From positions 1,426,001 to 1,490,000 of the forward strand of contig NZ_CP060295.1 of the NCBI RefSeq assembly GCF_014302995.1: a stretch of DNA of 64,000 nt. The letters are read 5' to 3'. A model generated the notes under the pieces. That model saw only the letters and a program-made list of their open reading frames with translations, did not search any database and had not been told where the DNA came from. The stretch is from Variovorax sp. PAMC26660. GTDB taxonomy: Bacteria > Pseudomonadota > Gammaproteobacteria > Burkholderiales > Burkholderiaceae_C. The position numbers and the translations under genes were made by a program. Positions 7,716 to 16,247 of this stretch are shown one piece after another (within the stretch, counting starts at the first letter, position 1; the number at the start of each line of letters is the position of its first letter).

Positions 7716-8444
7716 CTACCGGCTGGCGCTCACCAGCAGCATCATCGGCCGCTCGCGCTCTTCAGCCAGCGACGGCACCGCCGCCACCTGCGCGTCGGTC
7801 GGCCCCCACTCCTGTACGTGATCGATATGAAAGCCCACGCGCGCCAACGTGTTCAGCAAGGTGCCCATCGTGCGGTGCTGCTTGACGACGCCTTCGGCCA
7901 GCCAGTTCGTGGTGCGCGGCCCTTCCATCTGATAGCTGTCGACCGGCCATGACTTGCGCCCCTGGGCATCGGTATGCCAGCCCGGCGTGCGGGGCGCCAT
8001 GAAGATCGGATGCTCGATCGAGAACACCAGCCGGCTTGCGGGCACCAACGCGGCGTGCACCGTGCCCAGCATCGTGCCCAGGTCTTCAATGTAGTGAAAG
8101 GCGAGCGAGCTGTAGGCAAAGTCGAAAGACTGCGGCGGCAACGCCAGTTCGTCGAGGTTCGCGCGCTCATAGGCGATGGCGCTGTCCGCGCCGAAGGCCT
8201 CGGCCTTTTCGAGCATGCGCTGCGACACATCGAGCCCGAGCACCGATGCCGCACCCTGCGTGCGCGCCCACCGGCAGAACCAGCCGAGGCCGCAGCCCAG
8301 GTCCACCACCCGCAAGCCCTGCAGGCGTGGCACCAGCGCACGCAGCGCGGGCCACTCCGGTGCACCGTCGAGGCCATGCACCGAGCGCGGCAATTGCTGG
8401 TAACCCTCGAAGAAGGCGGGCGTGTCGTAGATGTTCTGGGCCAT
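7716..8444 (-). CDS. class I SAM-dependent methyltransferase
   Basis: This 242-residue protein has SAM-binding motif I VVDLGCGLGWFCRWA near residue 46, an acidic post-I motif LGLDVSQRML, and SFDFAYSSLAFHYIED, typical of the UbiE/COQ5-like group. The substrate is unknown. The gene stands alone; the convergent 90-residue gene ends 41 bp away. The start at 8444 gives a normal N-terminus (MAQNIYDTPAFFEGYQQLPRS). Confidence 0.88.
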   Translation of the reverse strand: MAQNIYDTPAFFEGYQQLPRSVHGLDGAPEWPALRALVPRLQGLRVVDLGCGLGWFCRWARTQGAASVLGLDVSQRMLEKAEAFGADSAIAYERANLDELALPPQSFDFAYSSLAFHYIEDLGTMLGTVHAALVPASRLVFSIEHPIFMAPRTPGWHTDAQGRKSWPVDSYQMEGPRTTNWLAEGVVKQHRTMGTLLNTLARVGFHIDHVQEWGPTDAQVAAVPSLAEERERPMMLLVSASR

Positions 8445-8563
8445 GGGGGGAGTCCTTGCTGTGCGGCGACTCCATTATTTCCCTGGCTCGGGCGACGGCA
8501 TGCACGCGGGCGAGGCTGGCCAAACGCCGCCCCTCCCGCTCCCGGGTTCTGTTCCGGGTTGGC

Positions 8564-8989
8564 TTACTTGGCCTGAGCGGCCGTCAGCGCCGGGTTCTGC
8601 ATCGTCGAGATCACGCGGCTGTTGACGCGCGAGCCGCCGGTCACGTTCTGGTCGGGCGCAGCGGCGGTGGCCACGGCTTCCTGGTAGACCTGTGCCGGGT
8701 CGCGGCTGGACGTGAACGGGTCGGCACCACGCGAGCCGCGCGTCACGTTCTGGTTGGCGGCATGCGCTGTGTCCACGGCCTGCTTGTAGACGGCTTCGGG
8801 GTCGGCCGTGGAAGTGAACGGATCGGCACCACGCGAGCCGCGGGTGACGTTCTGATTGGGTGCGTGGGCTGCGGCAACGGCTTCGGCCTGGACGGCTTCG
8901 CGCGTGCGGCCGACAGATTGCTGGGCTTGGGCGGAAGCCACGGCCAGAACGGCGAATGCGGCAGCGAGGGCGAGCTTGGAGGTCTTCAT
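8564..8989 (-). CDS. secreted protein with three tandem QNVT-RGSRGADPFTS repeats
   Basis: This 141-residue protein has a clear signal peptide (MKTSKLALAAAFAVLAVASAQA, cleavage about residue 22). The mature part holds three units of about 35-40 residues, each with AxxQNVTxGSR; the first two continue RGADPFTS..DP..VY..AV and the third is degenerate. The product is probably periplasmic. No enzyme motif is present. It resembles small DUF4148-type exported proteins common in Burkholderiales, but I am not sure of the family. The gene has its own upstream region (8990-9206). Confidence 0.75.
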   Translation of the reverse strand: MKTSKLALAAAFAVLAVASAQAQQSVGRTREAVQAEAVAAAHAPNQNVTRGSRGADPFTSTADPEAVYKQAVDTAHAANQNVTRGSRGADPFTSSRDPAQVYQEAVATAAAPDQNVTGGSRVNSRVISTMQNPALTAAQAK

Positions 8990-9206
8990 GTTTGTGTCTT
9001 TGAGGTTGTCTGGATGGAGTTGCCCGGAGATACGGGAAAACCCTGAGAGAGACTAGTGACCTCAAAAGGCAGTTCTGTGACGGCCCTGCGCGCTGACAGG
9101 GTTGCCGAGGGACGGGGCTGCCCTGCGCCGTTGCTTCTGGTAGGGGAGACGAAGCAGTCAACGCCCAACGCGATGCTTGCGAGGACTTTCGAGAAGATCG
9201 ACGCCC

Positions 9207-9662
9207 CTAGCCCTGCGGCAGGAAGTGATAGACGTAGTACTCCTTGTCGCGCTTCCACCCTTGGGCCTCGTAGGTTGCTTGCGCCGATGTGTTCTGGATG
9301 TCCGTGCTGAGCGTCACACGAACAGCGCCGAGCGAGCGCGCAAATTCTGTTGCCGCATGAAGAAGCTTTGAGCCTGCGCCTGCTCTTCTGTGGCTCTGAA
9401 CCACGAACAGGTCATTCAGAATGAAAGTGCGAGCCAGAGACGCCGACGAAAAGCTCGGGTAGAGCTGAGTGAAGCCGATGGGAGCAACACCATCCAGCGC
9501 CAGGAACAGTGCGGACTCTCCGTGGTTGAAACGCTCGCGGAGAAAATCGCGTGCCGCCGCGAGGTCCGATGCCTTCCCGTAGAACTGACGATAGCCGTCG
9601 AACAAAGGCGCCAGGGCTTCCAGGTCACTGAGCACGGCTTGGCGAACAACGATTTGGTTCAT
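9207..9662 (-). CDS. GNAT family N-acetyltransferase
   Basis: A 151-residue GNAT protein beginning MNQIVVRQAVLSDLEALAPLFDGYRQFYG. The acetyl-CoA motif A is LNDLFVVQSHRRAGAGSKLLHAA (Q/RxxGxG/A form), and motif B is NTSAQATYEAQGWKRD. The substrate is not predictable. The frame is open upstream to 9878, but that extension is arginine-rich shadow sequence and overlaps the next gene, so the ATG at 9662 is preferred. Confidence 0.87.
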   Translation of the reverse strand: MNQIVVRQAVLSDLEALAPLFDGYRQFYGKASDLAAARDFLRERFNHGESALFLALDGVAPIGFTQLYPSFSSASLARTFILNDLFVVQSHRRAGAGSKLLHAATEFARSLGAVRVTLSTDIQNTSAQATYEAQGWKRDKEYYVYHFLPQG

Positions 9663-9675
9663 GGTTGGAGAAAGG

Positions 9676-10317
9676 TCAATGCCTGTTGGCTTGGTTGTTC
9701 GGAGGCTGCAGCCTATCAAGAGCCCGTTGCCCCGCTTGCGCCACCTGCACGTGAGGATGCGCCGCGCACATCCGTGCAATCGGCGCCAGCGCCTGTGTCG
9801 GCCGCCGCCCGACCTCGACAGCCACCGCTTCTCCAAGAAAGAAGTCTTCATCCCTCGCCAGCCGCTCCAGCAGCGCAAGGTCGAGCAGATCGAGTGAAGG
9901 AATCAACGCTGTCACTACATCAGTGAGCGTTCCGCCGTCCAGCAAATCATTCATCAGCGCACTCAGAGCGCGTTGATCGCGGGCAACCGGTGAACCGTCA
10001 GGATGAAGGTCGCGCAGTTCCTCCCCTTGCTCGGCAGCATTTCGCGCAGCCTTCAGAAAACTGTCCAGCGAATTGAAGACCACGCGGCTCTCGCCGTCAT
10101 GCGCCAGATAAAACACGCATCCATCCAGCGGCGCCTTCCCCAGCAGCAGGTGATGGTCGCTGGTATCGGGGTCGTCCAGCACAAAGCCTTGCAGCGTGTC
10201 GACGATCGGATGTCCGCTCAAGTCCTCGGACCACTTGGTCGCCTCCTCCCTTGGCAACAACCCAAGCTCCGCAAAAAGAGGATCGTCGATTTCGTCGAAG
10301 TACTCGTCCAGGGTCAT
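9676..10317 (-). CDS. hypothetical protein, SUKH (SMI1/KNR4)-like
   Basis: A 213-residue acidic soluble protein starting [19 protein letters not shown]. Residues 30-120 ([45 protein letters not shown], quoted as a landmark) resemble the SUKH/SMI1 fold in pattern. The C-terminal half looks like HEAT-type helices ([19 protein letters not shown]). SUKH proteins often act as immunity proteins, but no toxin gene is adjacent, so I make no such claim. The longer upstream frame (to 10485) overlaps the divergent PfpI leader and is not used. The GNAT gene follows after 13 bp. Confidence 0.6.
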   Translation of the reverse strand: MTLDEYFDEIDDPLFAELGLLPREEATKWSEDLSGHPIVDTLQGFVLDDPDTSDHHLLLGKAPLDGCVFYLAHDGESRVVFNSLDSFLKAARNAAEQGEELRDLHPDGSPVARDQRALSALMNDLLDGGTLTDVVTALIPSLDLLDLALLERLARDEDFFLGEAVAVEVGRRPTQALAPIARMCAAHPHVQVAQAGQRALDRLQPPNNQANRH

Positions 10318-10474
10318 GGCATTGGCGATCCGGTTGGGAAAGAAAGGGGCTCGTTGCAAGTCACAGCCGGCTGCTACCCGCTGCGTACCTGCGCTTCGAA
10401 TAATACGAAGACGGTCGGCGCATGCACACGCGCACGAACCGGCTTCCAACTTCATCCTGAAGGAGACAAACGAA

Positions 10475-11053
10475 ATGGCTCGCAAGATTCTGATGCTCTG
10501 TGGCGACTATGGCGAAGACTACGAAACCATGGTGCCCTTTCAAACCCTGCTCGCCGTGGGCCACACGGTGCATGCGGTGGCTCCCGACAAGAAAGCCGGG
10601 GACTGGGTGCACACCGCCATCCACGACTTCGAAGGCGCACAGACCTACAGCGAGAAGCCGGGCCACCGCTTCACGCTGAACGCCAACTTCGACGATGTGC
10701 GGCCCGAGGCTTACGACGCGCTGGTCATCCCCGGCGGACGTGCACCCGAATATCTGCGCATGCACAGCCGCGTGGTCGAAATCGCACGTCACTTTCTCGC
10801 GGCCGACAAGCCGGTGGCGTCTGTCTGCCATGGCGCGCAACTTCTTGCGGCTACCGGGCTGCTGAAGGGCCGCAAGGTTTCTGCCTACCCGGCCTGCCAG
10901 GTCGAAGTGGAACTGGCGGGCGCCGAGTACATGGGCATTCCGGTCGATCAGGCCGTGACCGATCGCAACCTCGTCACTGCGCCAGCATGGCCTGCGCATC
11001 CGGCATGGCTCGCGCAGTTCCTGGTCGTGCTGGGCACGCGCATCGAACACTGA
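10475..11053 (+). CDS. DJ-1/PfpI family protein
   Basis: A 192-residue member of the DJ-1/PfpI superfamily with the nucleophile elbow [11 protein letters not shown] (Cys after the nucleophile-bend), an acidic residue in YGEDYE near the N-terminus and the [15 protein letters not shown] motif. Members act as glyoxalases, deglycases or stress proteins. AAGGAG lies 10 nt before the ATG at 10475 and decides the start. It diverges from the SUKH-like gene. Confidence 0.9.
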   Translation: MARKILMLCGDYGEDYETMVPFQTLLAVGHTVHAVAPDKKAGDWVHTAIHDFEGAQTYSEKPGHRFTLNANFDDVRPEAYDALVIPGGRAPEYLRMHSRVVEIARHFLAADKPVASVCHGAQLLAATGLLKGRKVSAYPACQVEVELAGAEYMGIPVDQAVTDRNLVTAPAWPAHPAWLAQFLVVLGTRIEH

Positions 11054-11141
11054 CCGGGCCGCTGACAGACAGACACCCACGGCTCGACGGGCGGCGCTAC
11101 AGTGCGTGCGTCGCCCACCTCACCCCGAAAGGAGGCCGCTC

Positions 11142-11564
11142 ATGTGCGAAGTCTTCATCAGTGCCGATCCGCAGAGCTACGACGCGCGCACGCGCTCGGT
11201 GCGGCTGCACGGCGTCGTCACCAGCATCCGCCTGGAGAACCTGTTCTGGCAGGTGCTGGAGGAAATCGCGCAGCGCGACGGCATGGTCGTGGTGCAACTC
11301 ATCGAGCGGCTCTACGACGAACTGGTCGCGGCGCGCGGTGAGGTCGGCAACTTCGCGTCGTTCCTGCGGGTGTGCGCCTTGCGCTATGAGGCGATGGTGG
11401 CGCAGGGGCGGATACCGGCCGACACGTCGGTGGCGATCCGCTCGCTGGATGCGAAGGCGGTGCTGCATGAACTTCCCCAAGGCTGGGGAAGATCGCAGCA
11501 ACAGTTGCCGTCCGCCAAGACCAGCATCCGTCCATTTCGCATCGCGACGCAGCGGCAGGCGTAA
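11142..11564 (+). CDS. ribbon-helix-helix domain protein
   Basis: A 140-residue protein with a ribbon-helix-helix-4 type domain at about residues 18-68 (RSVRLHGVVTSIRLENLFW, then QLIERLYDEL), found in many proteobacterial small DNA-binding proteins. The C-terminal 40 residues are basic and look disordered. A strong AAAGGAGG site lies 8 nt before the ATG. The target is unknown; it could be an autoregulator. Confidence 0.82.
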   Translation: MCEVFISADPQSYDARTRSVRLHGVVTSIRLENLFWQVLEEIAQRDGMVVVQLIERLYDELVAARGEVGNFASFLRVCALRYEAMVAQGRIPADTSVAIRSLDAKAVLHELPQGWGRSQQQLPSAKTSIRPFRIATQRQA

Positions 11565-11612
11565 GGCTCGATTCGGCTCGGGCGCCTCGCGCCCTGCCGC
11601 AGCCGATCGCAA

Positions 11613-12611
11613 TCAGTCCAACGAAACGTTCGCCTTGCGAATCACATCCGTGAACCGCTGCGTCTCGCTCGCCGCGAACTGGTCGAACTGCGGCCGCGTG
11701 GTCGGGAACGGCTCGTAGCCGAAGCTCTTGAACTTCTCCAGCACATCGGGTTCGGCCAGGCCCTTTTCGATGTCGCGCTTGATCTTCTCGGTGACCGATG
11801 CGGGCAGGCCCTTCGGCACGGCGATGGCGTTCCAGCCGATCACCTCGAAGCCCTTGGGACCACCCGATTCGCTGACGGTCGGCACGTCGGGGAATGCGGC
11901 CACGCGATGCGGTGCCGCGGCTGCCAGAAAGCGCAGCTTGTTCGCGCGCTGCAGCGGGCCAGCGGTGGCGCTGGTGCCCAGCGCAAAGGCCAGTTCGCCG
12001 GTTGCCACCGAGGTGTAGAGCTGCGTGGTTTCCTTGTAGACGATGTGTTCCATCTGCGTGCCGGTGGCCGACTCGAAAAGCTCCGAGCCCAGGTGCACCG
12101 GGTTGCCGACGGACCATGAGCCGTAGTCGAGCTTGCCGGGGTTGGCCTTGGCGTCGGCGATCAGGTCGCCGATGGTCTTGTACTTGCTGTTGGTGGCAAC
12201 GGTGAAGAAGAAGTAGGTCTTGAAGAGCGGCAGCAGCGCATCGAAGTCCTTGCTGGAGTCGTAGGGCAGCTTCTTGAACAGCGCGGGGTACGCGGCCAGG
12301 TGCACGTTGTCGAGCACGATGATGTCGTGCCCATCCTTGGCGCCGCGCTTGAAGGCGTCGATGGCGATGAAGCCGTTGCCACCGGGGCGGTTCTCGACCA
12401 CCACGGGCTGACCCCAGGCGCGCGAGAGCTTGTCGGCCACAAGGCGGGCCACGCCATCAGGGCCACCGCCCACCGGGAACGGCGTGATGATGCGCACCGG
12501 CTTGGTGGGAAAGGCTTGTTGTGCCGATGCGGTCGCCGGCACCAGCGCAGCAGCGGCAAGCGCCAGCGCGGCCAGGCCCACGCTGCGGCGCGTTGTTTTC
12601 GTGTTCTTCAT
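11613..12611 (-). CDS. Bug-family tripartite tricarboxylate transporter substrate-binding protein
   Basis: A 332-residue periplasmic binding protein. A Tat/Sec-like signal (MKNTKTTRRSVGLAALALAAAALVPATASA) is followed by the Bug-family hallmark FPTKPVRIITPFPVGGGPDGVAR and VENRPGGNG. Bug proteins bind carboxylates and often occur without their membrane partners, as here. The ATG at 12611 has AGAGGA upstream. The gene lies downstream of pcaF on the same strand, separated by a strong terminator, so it is probably expressed separately. Confidence 0.92.
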   Translation of the reverse strand: MKNTKTTRRSVGLAALALAAAALVPATASAQQAFPTKPVRIITPFPVGGGPDGVARLVADKLSRAWGQPVVVENRPGGNGFIAIDAFKRGAKDGHDIIVLDNVHLAAYPALFKKLPYDSSKDFDALLPLFKTYFFFTVATNSKYKTIGDLIADAKANPGKLDYGSWSVGNPVHLGSELFESATGTQMEHIVYKETTQLYTSVATGELAFALGTSATAGPLQRANKLRFLAAAAPHRVAAFPDVPTVSESGGPKGFEVIGWNAIAVPKGLPASVTEKIKRDIEKGLAEPDVLEKFKSFGYEPFPTTRPQFDQFAASETQRFTDVIRKANVSLD

Positions 12612-12643
12612 TCTCTGATCCTCTTCTTTCAATCCTCTTGGTT

Positions 12644-12688
12644 AAAAAAAAGCCATCGGGCCGCTGTGCGCGCGGCTTCCGATGGCTT
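12644..12688 (-). terminator. Rho-independent terminator after pcaF
   Basis: On the minus strand AAGCCATCGG and CCGATGGCTT pair around an inner GCCGC/GCGGC stem and are followed by a run of eight T residues. This is a textbook intrinsic terminator for the pcaIJF transcript, isolating the Bug gene below it. Confidence 0.88.
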
Positions 12689-12731
12689 GTTTGCTGGCTT
12701 CTTCTTGTCGTTGTGTATTCGTGCGGCGGTG

Positions 12732-13937
12732 TCAGACGCGTTCGAGAATCACGGCAATGCCCTGCCCCACGCCGATGCACATGGTGCACAGCGCATAGCG
12801 GCCGCCGCCCTTGTGGAGCTGGTTGACGGCGGTGGTGGCAAGGCGGGCGCCGCTGGCGCCGAGCGGGTGACCCAGCGCGATGGCGCCGCCGTTGATGTTG
12901 ACGCGTGCGTCATCGTCCTTCAGGCCGAGCAGGCGCAGCACGGCGAGGCCTTGCGCCGCGAAGGCTTCGTTGAGTTCGATGACGTCGATCTGGTCGATGG
13001 TGAGGCCGGTGAGCGCCAGCACCTTCTGCGTGGCGGGCGCGGGGCCGATGCCCATGATGCGCGGCGCAACGCCGGCGGTGGCCATGCCAACCACGCGGGC
13101 GCGCGGCGTGAGGCCGTGCTTGGCGGCGCTGGCTTCGTCGGCCAGCAGCAGCGCGCAGGCACCGTCGTTCACGCCGCTGGCATTGCCGGCCGTCACGGTG
13201 CCGTCGGGGCGCACAACGCCCTTGAGCTTGGCGAGCGATTCAATGCTGGTTTCGCGCGGATGCTCGTCCTTGTTGACGATGATCGCGTCGCCCTTTTTCT
13301 GCGGCACGCTCACGGGCACGATCTCCGCGTCGAAGAAGCCGGACTTCTGCGAAGCCACGGCGCGCAGTTGCGAGTTCAGCGCCATCAGGTCTTGCGCTTC
13401 GCGGCCGATCTTGTAGTCGGTGGCCACGTTCTCTGCCGTCTCGGGCATGGAGTCGACGCCGTACTGTGCCTTCATGAGCTTGTTGACGAAGCGCCAGCCG
13501 ATGGTGGTGTCGTACACGGCGTTGTTGCGGCTGAAGGCGCTCTCGGCCTTGGGCATAACGAAGGGAGCGCGGCTCATGCTTTCGACGCCGCCGGCAATCA
13601 TCAGGCAGGCTTCACCGGCGCGAATGGCGCGGGCTGCGGAGCCGACGGCATCGAGGCCCGAGCCGCACAGGCGATTGATGGTGGCGCCGCCGAGTTCAAT
13701 CGGCAGGCCCGCGAGCAGCGCCGACATGCGCGCGACGTTGCGGTTGTCTTCGCCGGCCTGGTTGGCGCAGCCGTAGAGCACGTCGCCCACGGCCTGCCAG
13801 TCGACGTTCTTGTTGCGTTCCATCAGCGCGCGCAGCGGCACTGCACCCAGGTCATCGGTGCGCACGCTGCTGAGCGAGCCGCCGTAGCGGCCGAAGGGGG
13901 TGCGAACGGCGTCGCAGATGAAGGCGTGATTGGTCAT
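12732..13937 (-). CDS. pcaF: 3-oxoadipyl-CoA/acetyl-CoA thiolase
   Basis: A 401-residue thiolase. The acyl-accepting cysteine is C91 in NRLCGSGLDAVG, the histidine lies in GHPLGASGAR and the second cysteine in LCTMCIGVGQG. The N-terminus AFICDAVRTPFGRYGGSLS is typical of PcaF, which cleaves beta-ketoadipyl-CoA to succinyl-CoA and acetyl-CoA. It is last in the operon after pcaI and pcaJ, which supports pcaF over a general acetyl-CoA thiolase. The operon ends at the terminator 12644-12688. Confidence 0.92.
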   Translation of the reverse strand: MTNHAFICDAVRTPFGRYGGSLSSVRTDDLGAVPLRALMERNKNVDWQAVGDVLYGCANQAGEDNRNVARMSALLAGLPIELGGATINRLCGSGLDAVGSAARAIRAGEACLMIAGGVESMSRAPFVMPKAESAFSRNNAVYDTTIGWRFVNKLMKAQYGVDSMPETAENVATDYKIGREAQDLMALNSQLRAVASQKSGFFDAEIVPVSVPQKKGDAIIVNKDEHPRETSIESLAKLKGVVRPDGTVTAGNASGVNDGACALLLADEASAAKHGLTPRARVVGMATAGVAPRIMGIGPAPATQKVLALTGLTIDQIDVIELNEAFAAQGLAVLRLLGLKDDDARVNINGGAIALGHPLGASGARLATTAVNQLHKGGGRYALCTMCIGVGQGIAVILERV

Positions 13938-13963
13938 GGTCTGTCTCTGATTGATTGGATGGG

Positions 13964-14611
13964 TCAGGCGGCGATCGGAAGGCCGACGAGCTTTTCAAGT
14001 TCTTCGCGGCTCAGGCCCTCGACAAGGTCGACGAGCTTCAAGCCCTGCGGCGTGCATTCGAGCGTGGCGAGGTCGGAATACACGCGCTTGACGCAGCCGA
14101 TGCCGGTGAGCGGATAGGTGCACTCTTTCACCAGCTTGCTCGCGCCCTGCTTGGTGAGCAGATCCATCATCACCCAGGTCTGCTTGGCGCCGATGGCAAG
14201 GTCCATCGCGCCGCCGACGGCGGGAATGGCGTCTTTCTCGCCGGTGTGCCAGTTGGCAAGGTCGCCGGTGGCCGACACCTGGAAGGCGCCGAGCACGCAG
14301 ATGTCGAGGTGGCCGCCGCGCATCATCGCGAAGCTGTCGGCGTGGTGAAAGAACGCGCCGCCCGGCAGCAGCGTGACGGGCTGCTTGCCGGCGTTGATGA
14401 GGTCGTAGTCTTCTTCGCCGGCCTCGGGCGCAGGGCCCATGCCGAGAATGCCGTTCTCGCTTTGCAGGATGACTTCGCGGCCCTGCGGCAAGTGGTTGGC
14501 CACGAGCGTGGGCTGGCCGATGCCGAGGTTGACGACGGCGCCGTCGAAGATGTCCTGTGCGACGCGGGCGGCCAACTGGTCTTTTGTGCGACGTGTGTAG
14601 GTCATGGTCAT
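13964..14611 (-). CDS. pcaJ: 3-oxoadipate CoA-transferase subunit B
   Basis: A 215-residue beta subunit of a class I CoA-transferase. The catalytic glutamate is in LQSENGILGMGP (about residue 52). It forms the active heteromer with PcaI, moving CoA from succinyl-CoA to beta-ketoadipate. Succinyl-CoA:3-ketoacid transferases are very similar, so the assignment leans on the adjacent pcaF. The start overlaps the pcaI stop; two close ATGs (14611, 14605) are possible. Confidence 0.88.
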   Translation of the reverse strand: MTMTYTRRTKDQLAARVAQDIFDGAVVNLGIGQPTLVANHLPQGREVILQSENGILGMGPAPEAGEEDYDLINAGKQPVTLLPGGAFFHHADSFAMMRGGHLDICVLGAFQVSATGDLANWHTGEKDAIPAVGGAMDLAIGAKQTWVMMDLLTKQGASKLVKECTYPLTGIGCVKRVYSDLATLECTPQGLKLVDLVEGLSREELEKLVGLPIAA

Positions 14612-15309
14612 GCTGCCTTCTTGAAGCCGCCGGCCTGGGTGGCAACACGTTCGATGCGCACCACCTGGTGCACGAAGATGCCCGGGGTCACGATGGTCTC
14701 GGGGTCGAGGGTGCCGAGCTCGGCGATGTCGTGCACGGTGGCCACGGTTTTCTTCGAGGCCATCGCCATCACCGGGCCGAAGTTGCGCGCGGCCTTGCGG
14801 TAGACCAGGTTGCCCCAGCGGTCGCCGCGCTCGGCCTTGATGAGCGCGACGTCGCCGTGGATGGGGTACTCCAGCACGTACTGCTTGCCGTCGATCTCGC
14901 GGGTCTCGCGGTTTCCCGCGAGCTGCGTGCCGTAGCCGGTGGGGCAGAAGAAGGCGCCGATGCCTGCGCCCGCCGCGCGGATGCGCTCGGCCAGGTTGCC
15001 CTGGGGCACGAGTTCGAGTTCGAGCTTGCCGCTGCGGTAGAGCCCGTCGAACACCTGGCTGTCGGCCTGACGCGGAAAGCTGCAGATGATCTTGCGCACG
15101 CGGCCGGCCTTGAGCAGCGCCGCAAGACCGGTCTCGCCGTTGCCGGCGTTGTTGTTGACGACGGTGAGGTCTTTGGCGCCCTGCTCGACGAGGCCGTCGA
15201 TGAGTTCGCCGGGAATGCCGGCGGTGCCGAAACCGCCGATGAGAACCGTGGCGCCGTCTTGGATGCCTGCGAGGGCATCGGCGACCGAGCGCGCGATCTT
15301 GTTGATCAT
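14608..15309 (-). CDS. pcaI: 3-oxoadipate CoA-transferase subunit A
   Basis: A 233-residue alpha subunit of a CoA-transferase with the GGFGTAGIPGELIDGL oxyanion/CoA loop near residue 27 and the N-terminus MINKIARSVADALAGIQDG. The ATG at 15309 has GGAG 10 nt upstream; the open frame extends to 15372 but crosses the promoter. It is first in pcaI-pcaJ-pcaF and divergent from an IclR regulator. Confidence 0.88.
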   Translation of the reverse strand: MINKIARSVADALAGIQDGATVLIGGFGTAGIPGELIDGLVEQGAKDLTVVNNNAGNGETGLAALLKAGRVRKIICSFPRQADSQVFDGLYRSGKLELELVPQGNLAERIRAAGAGIGAFFCPTGYGTQLAGNRETREIDGKQYVLEYPIHGDVALIKAERGDRWGNLVYRKAARNFGPVMAMASKKTVATVHDIAELGTLDPETIVTPGIFVHQVVRIERVATQAGGFKKAA

Positions 15310-15353
15310 GAAGCTTGTCTCCGGGATGAGTAAGAATTCAACCGACTTCAAAA

Positions 15354-15385
15354 ATGTTCGTCTAAAGAACATTTGTTCGTATAAT
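15354..15385. promoter_or_regulatory. operator-like inverted repeat and -10 between pcaI and the IclR gene
   Basis: ATGTTC (15354-15359) and GAACAT (15367-15372) form a perfect inverted repeat with 7-nt spacing, and TGTTCGT occurs twice (15355, 15373). TATAAT at 15380-15385 is a consensus -10 reading towards the IclR gene. The site is well placed for autoregulation by the IclR protein and control of pcaIJF. Binding is inferred. Confidence 0.6.
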
Positions 15386-15409
15386 GAATTCTAGAGAGGA
15401 TCGCTCACC

Positions 15410-16195
15410 ATGGCAACCCAGACCCCGAAGCCCGAAACACCCGCCCCCGGCGACAGCTACGTGCAGTCTTTTGCACGGGGGCTGCAGGTGATCCGCTCGT
15501 TCAGCGTGAACGCGCCGCGCCAGACGCTGAGCGAAGTGGCGGCCGGCAGCGGGCTCACGCGGGCGGGCGCACGGCGCATCCTTCTCACGCTGCAGACGCT
15601 GGGCTATGTGGTGACCGACGGCAAGCTCTTCACGCTCACGCCGCGCATCCTCGACCTGGGCTTTGCCTATCTGTCATCGATGCCGATATGGAACCGCGCC
15701 GAGCCCGTGATGGAAGCGCTGGTGCAGGAGGTGCAGGAGTCGTGCTCGGCGGCCGTGCTCGACGCCACGGACATCGTCTATGTGCTGCGCGTGCCGACGC
15801 AGAAGATCATGCGCATCAGCCTGGGCGTGGGCTCGCGCCTGCCGGCTTACTGCACGTCGCTCGGGCGGCTGCTGCTGGCCGACCTGGAAGACGACGAAGT
15901 GCGCGCGCGGCTCGAAGCCTCGGAGCGCGAGGCGCTGACCAAGCACACGGTGACCGACGTGGACGCGCTCATGGCCAAGGTGGCACAAGCGCGCAAGCAG
16001 CAGTGGTGCCTGGTGAACCAGGAACTCGAAGAAGGCCTGATCTCGGTGGCTGCGCCCATCGTGAATCCGCAGGGCCGCATGGTGGCCGCGCTGAACATCA
16101 GCGGGCAGGCCAATCGCACGAGTGCGAAGGTGATGCAGGAGACGATGCTGCCGGCGCTGGTGAAGGCGGCGAAGCGGGTATCGCAACTGCTCTGA
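15410..16195 (+). CDS. IclR family transcriptional regulator (PcaR/PobR type)
   Basis: A 261-residue IclR protein: winged HTH at about residues 20-85 (VQSFARGLQVIRSFSVNAPRQTLSEVAAGSGLTRAGARRILLTLQTLGYV region) and a C-terminal effector domain with LPAYCTSLGRLLLADL and LVNQELEEGLISVAAPI. The opening ASFARGLQVI-type motif is the one seen in PcaR/PcaU/PobR. It diverges from pcaIJF and probably responds to beta-ketoadipate or a related aromatic acid. AGAGAGGA precedes the ATG. Confidence 0.9.
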   Translation: MATQTPKPETPAPGDSYVQSFARGLQVIRSFSVNAPRQTLSEVAAGSGLTRAGARRILLTLQTLGYVVTDGKLFTLTPRILDLGFAYLSSMPIWNRAEPVMEALVQEVQESCSAAVLDATDIVYVLRVPTQKIMRISLGVGSRLPAYCTSLGRLLLADLEDDEVRARLEASEREALTKHTVTDVDALMAKVAQARKQQWCLVNQELEEGLISVAAPIVNPQGRMVAALNISGQANRTSAKVMQETMLPALVKAAKRVSQLL

Positions 16196-16247
16196 GAAGG
16201 CGTGGGCAGCGCAACGGTTGAAGCCGTCGCGCCCTGACCCGGAGCGC

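Noticed and set aside
9676..10317. Toxin-immunity pair involving the SUKH-like protein
   Set aside because: No polymorphic toxin or secretion marker is adjacent; the neighbour is an ordinary GNAT.
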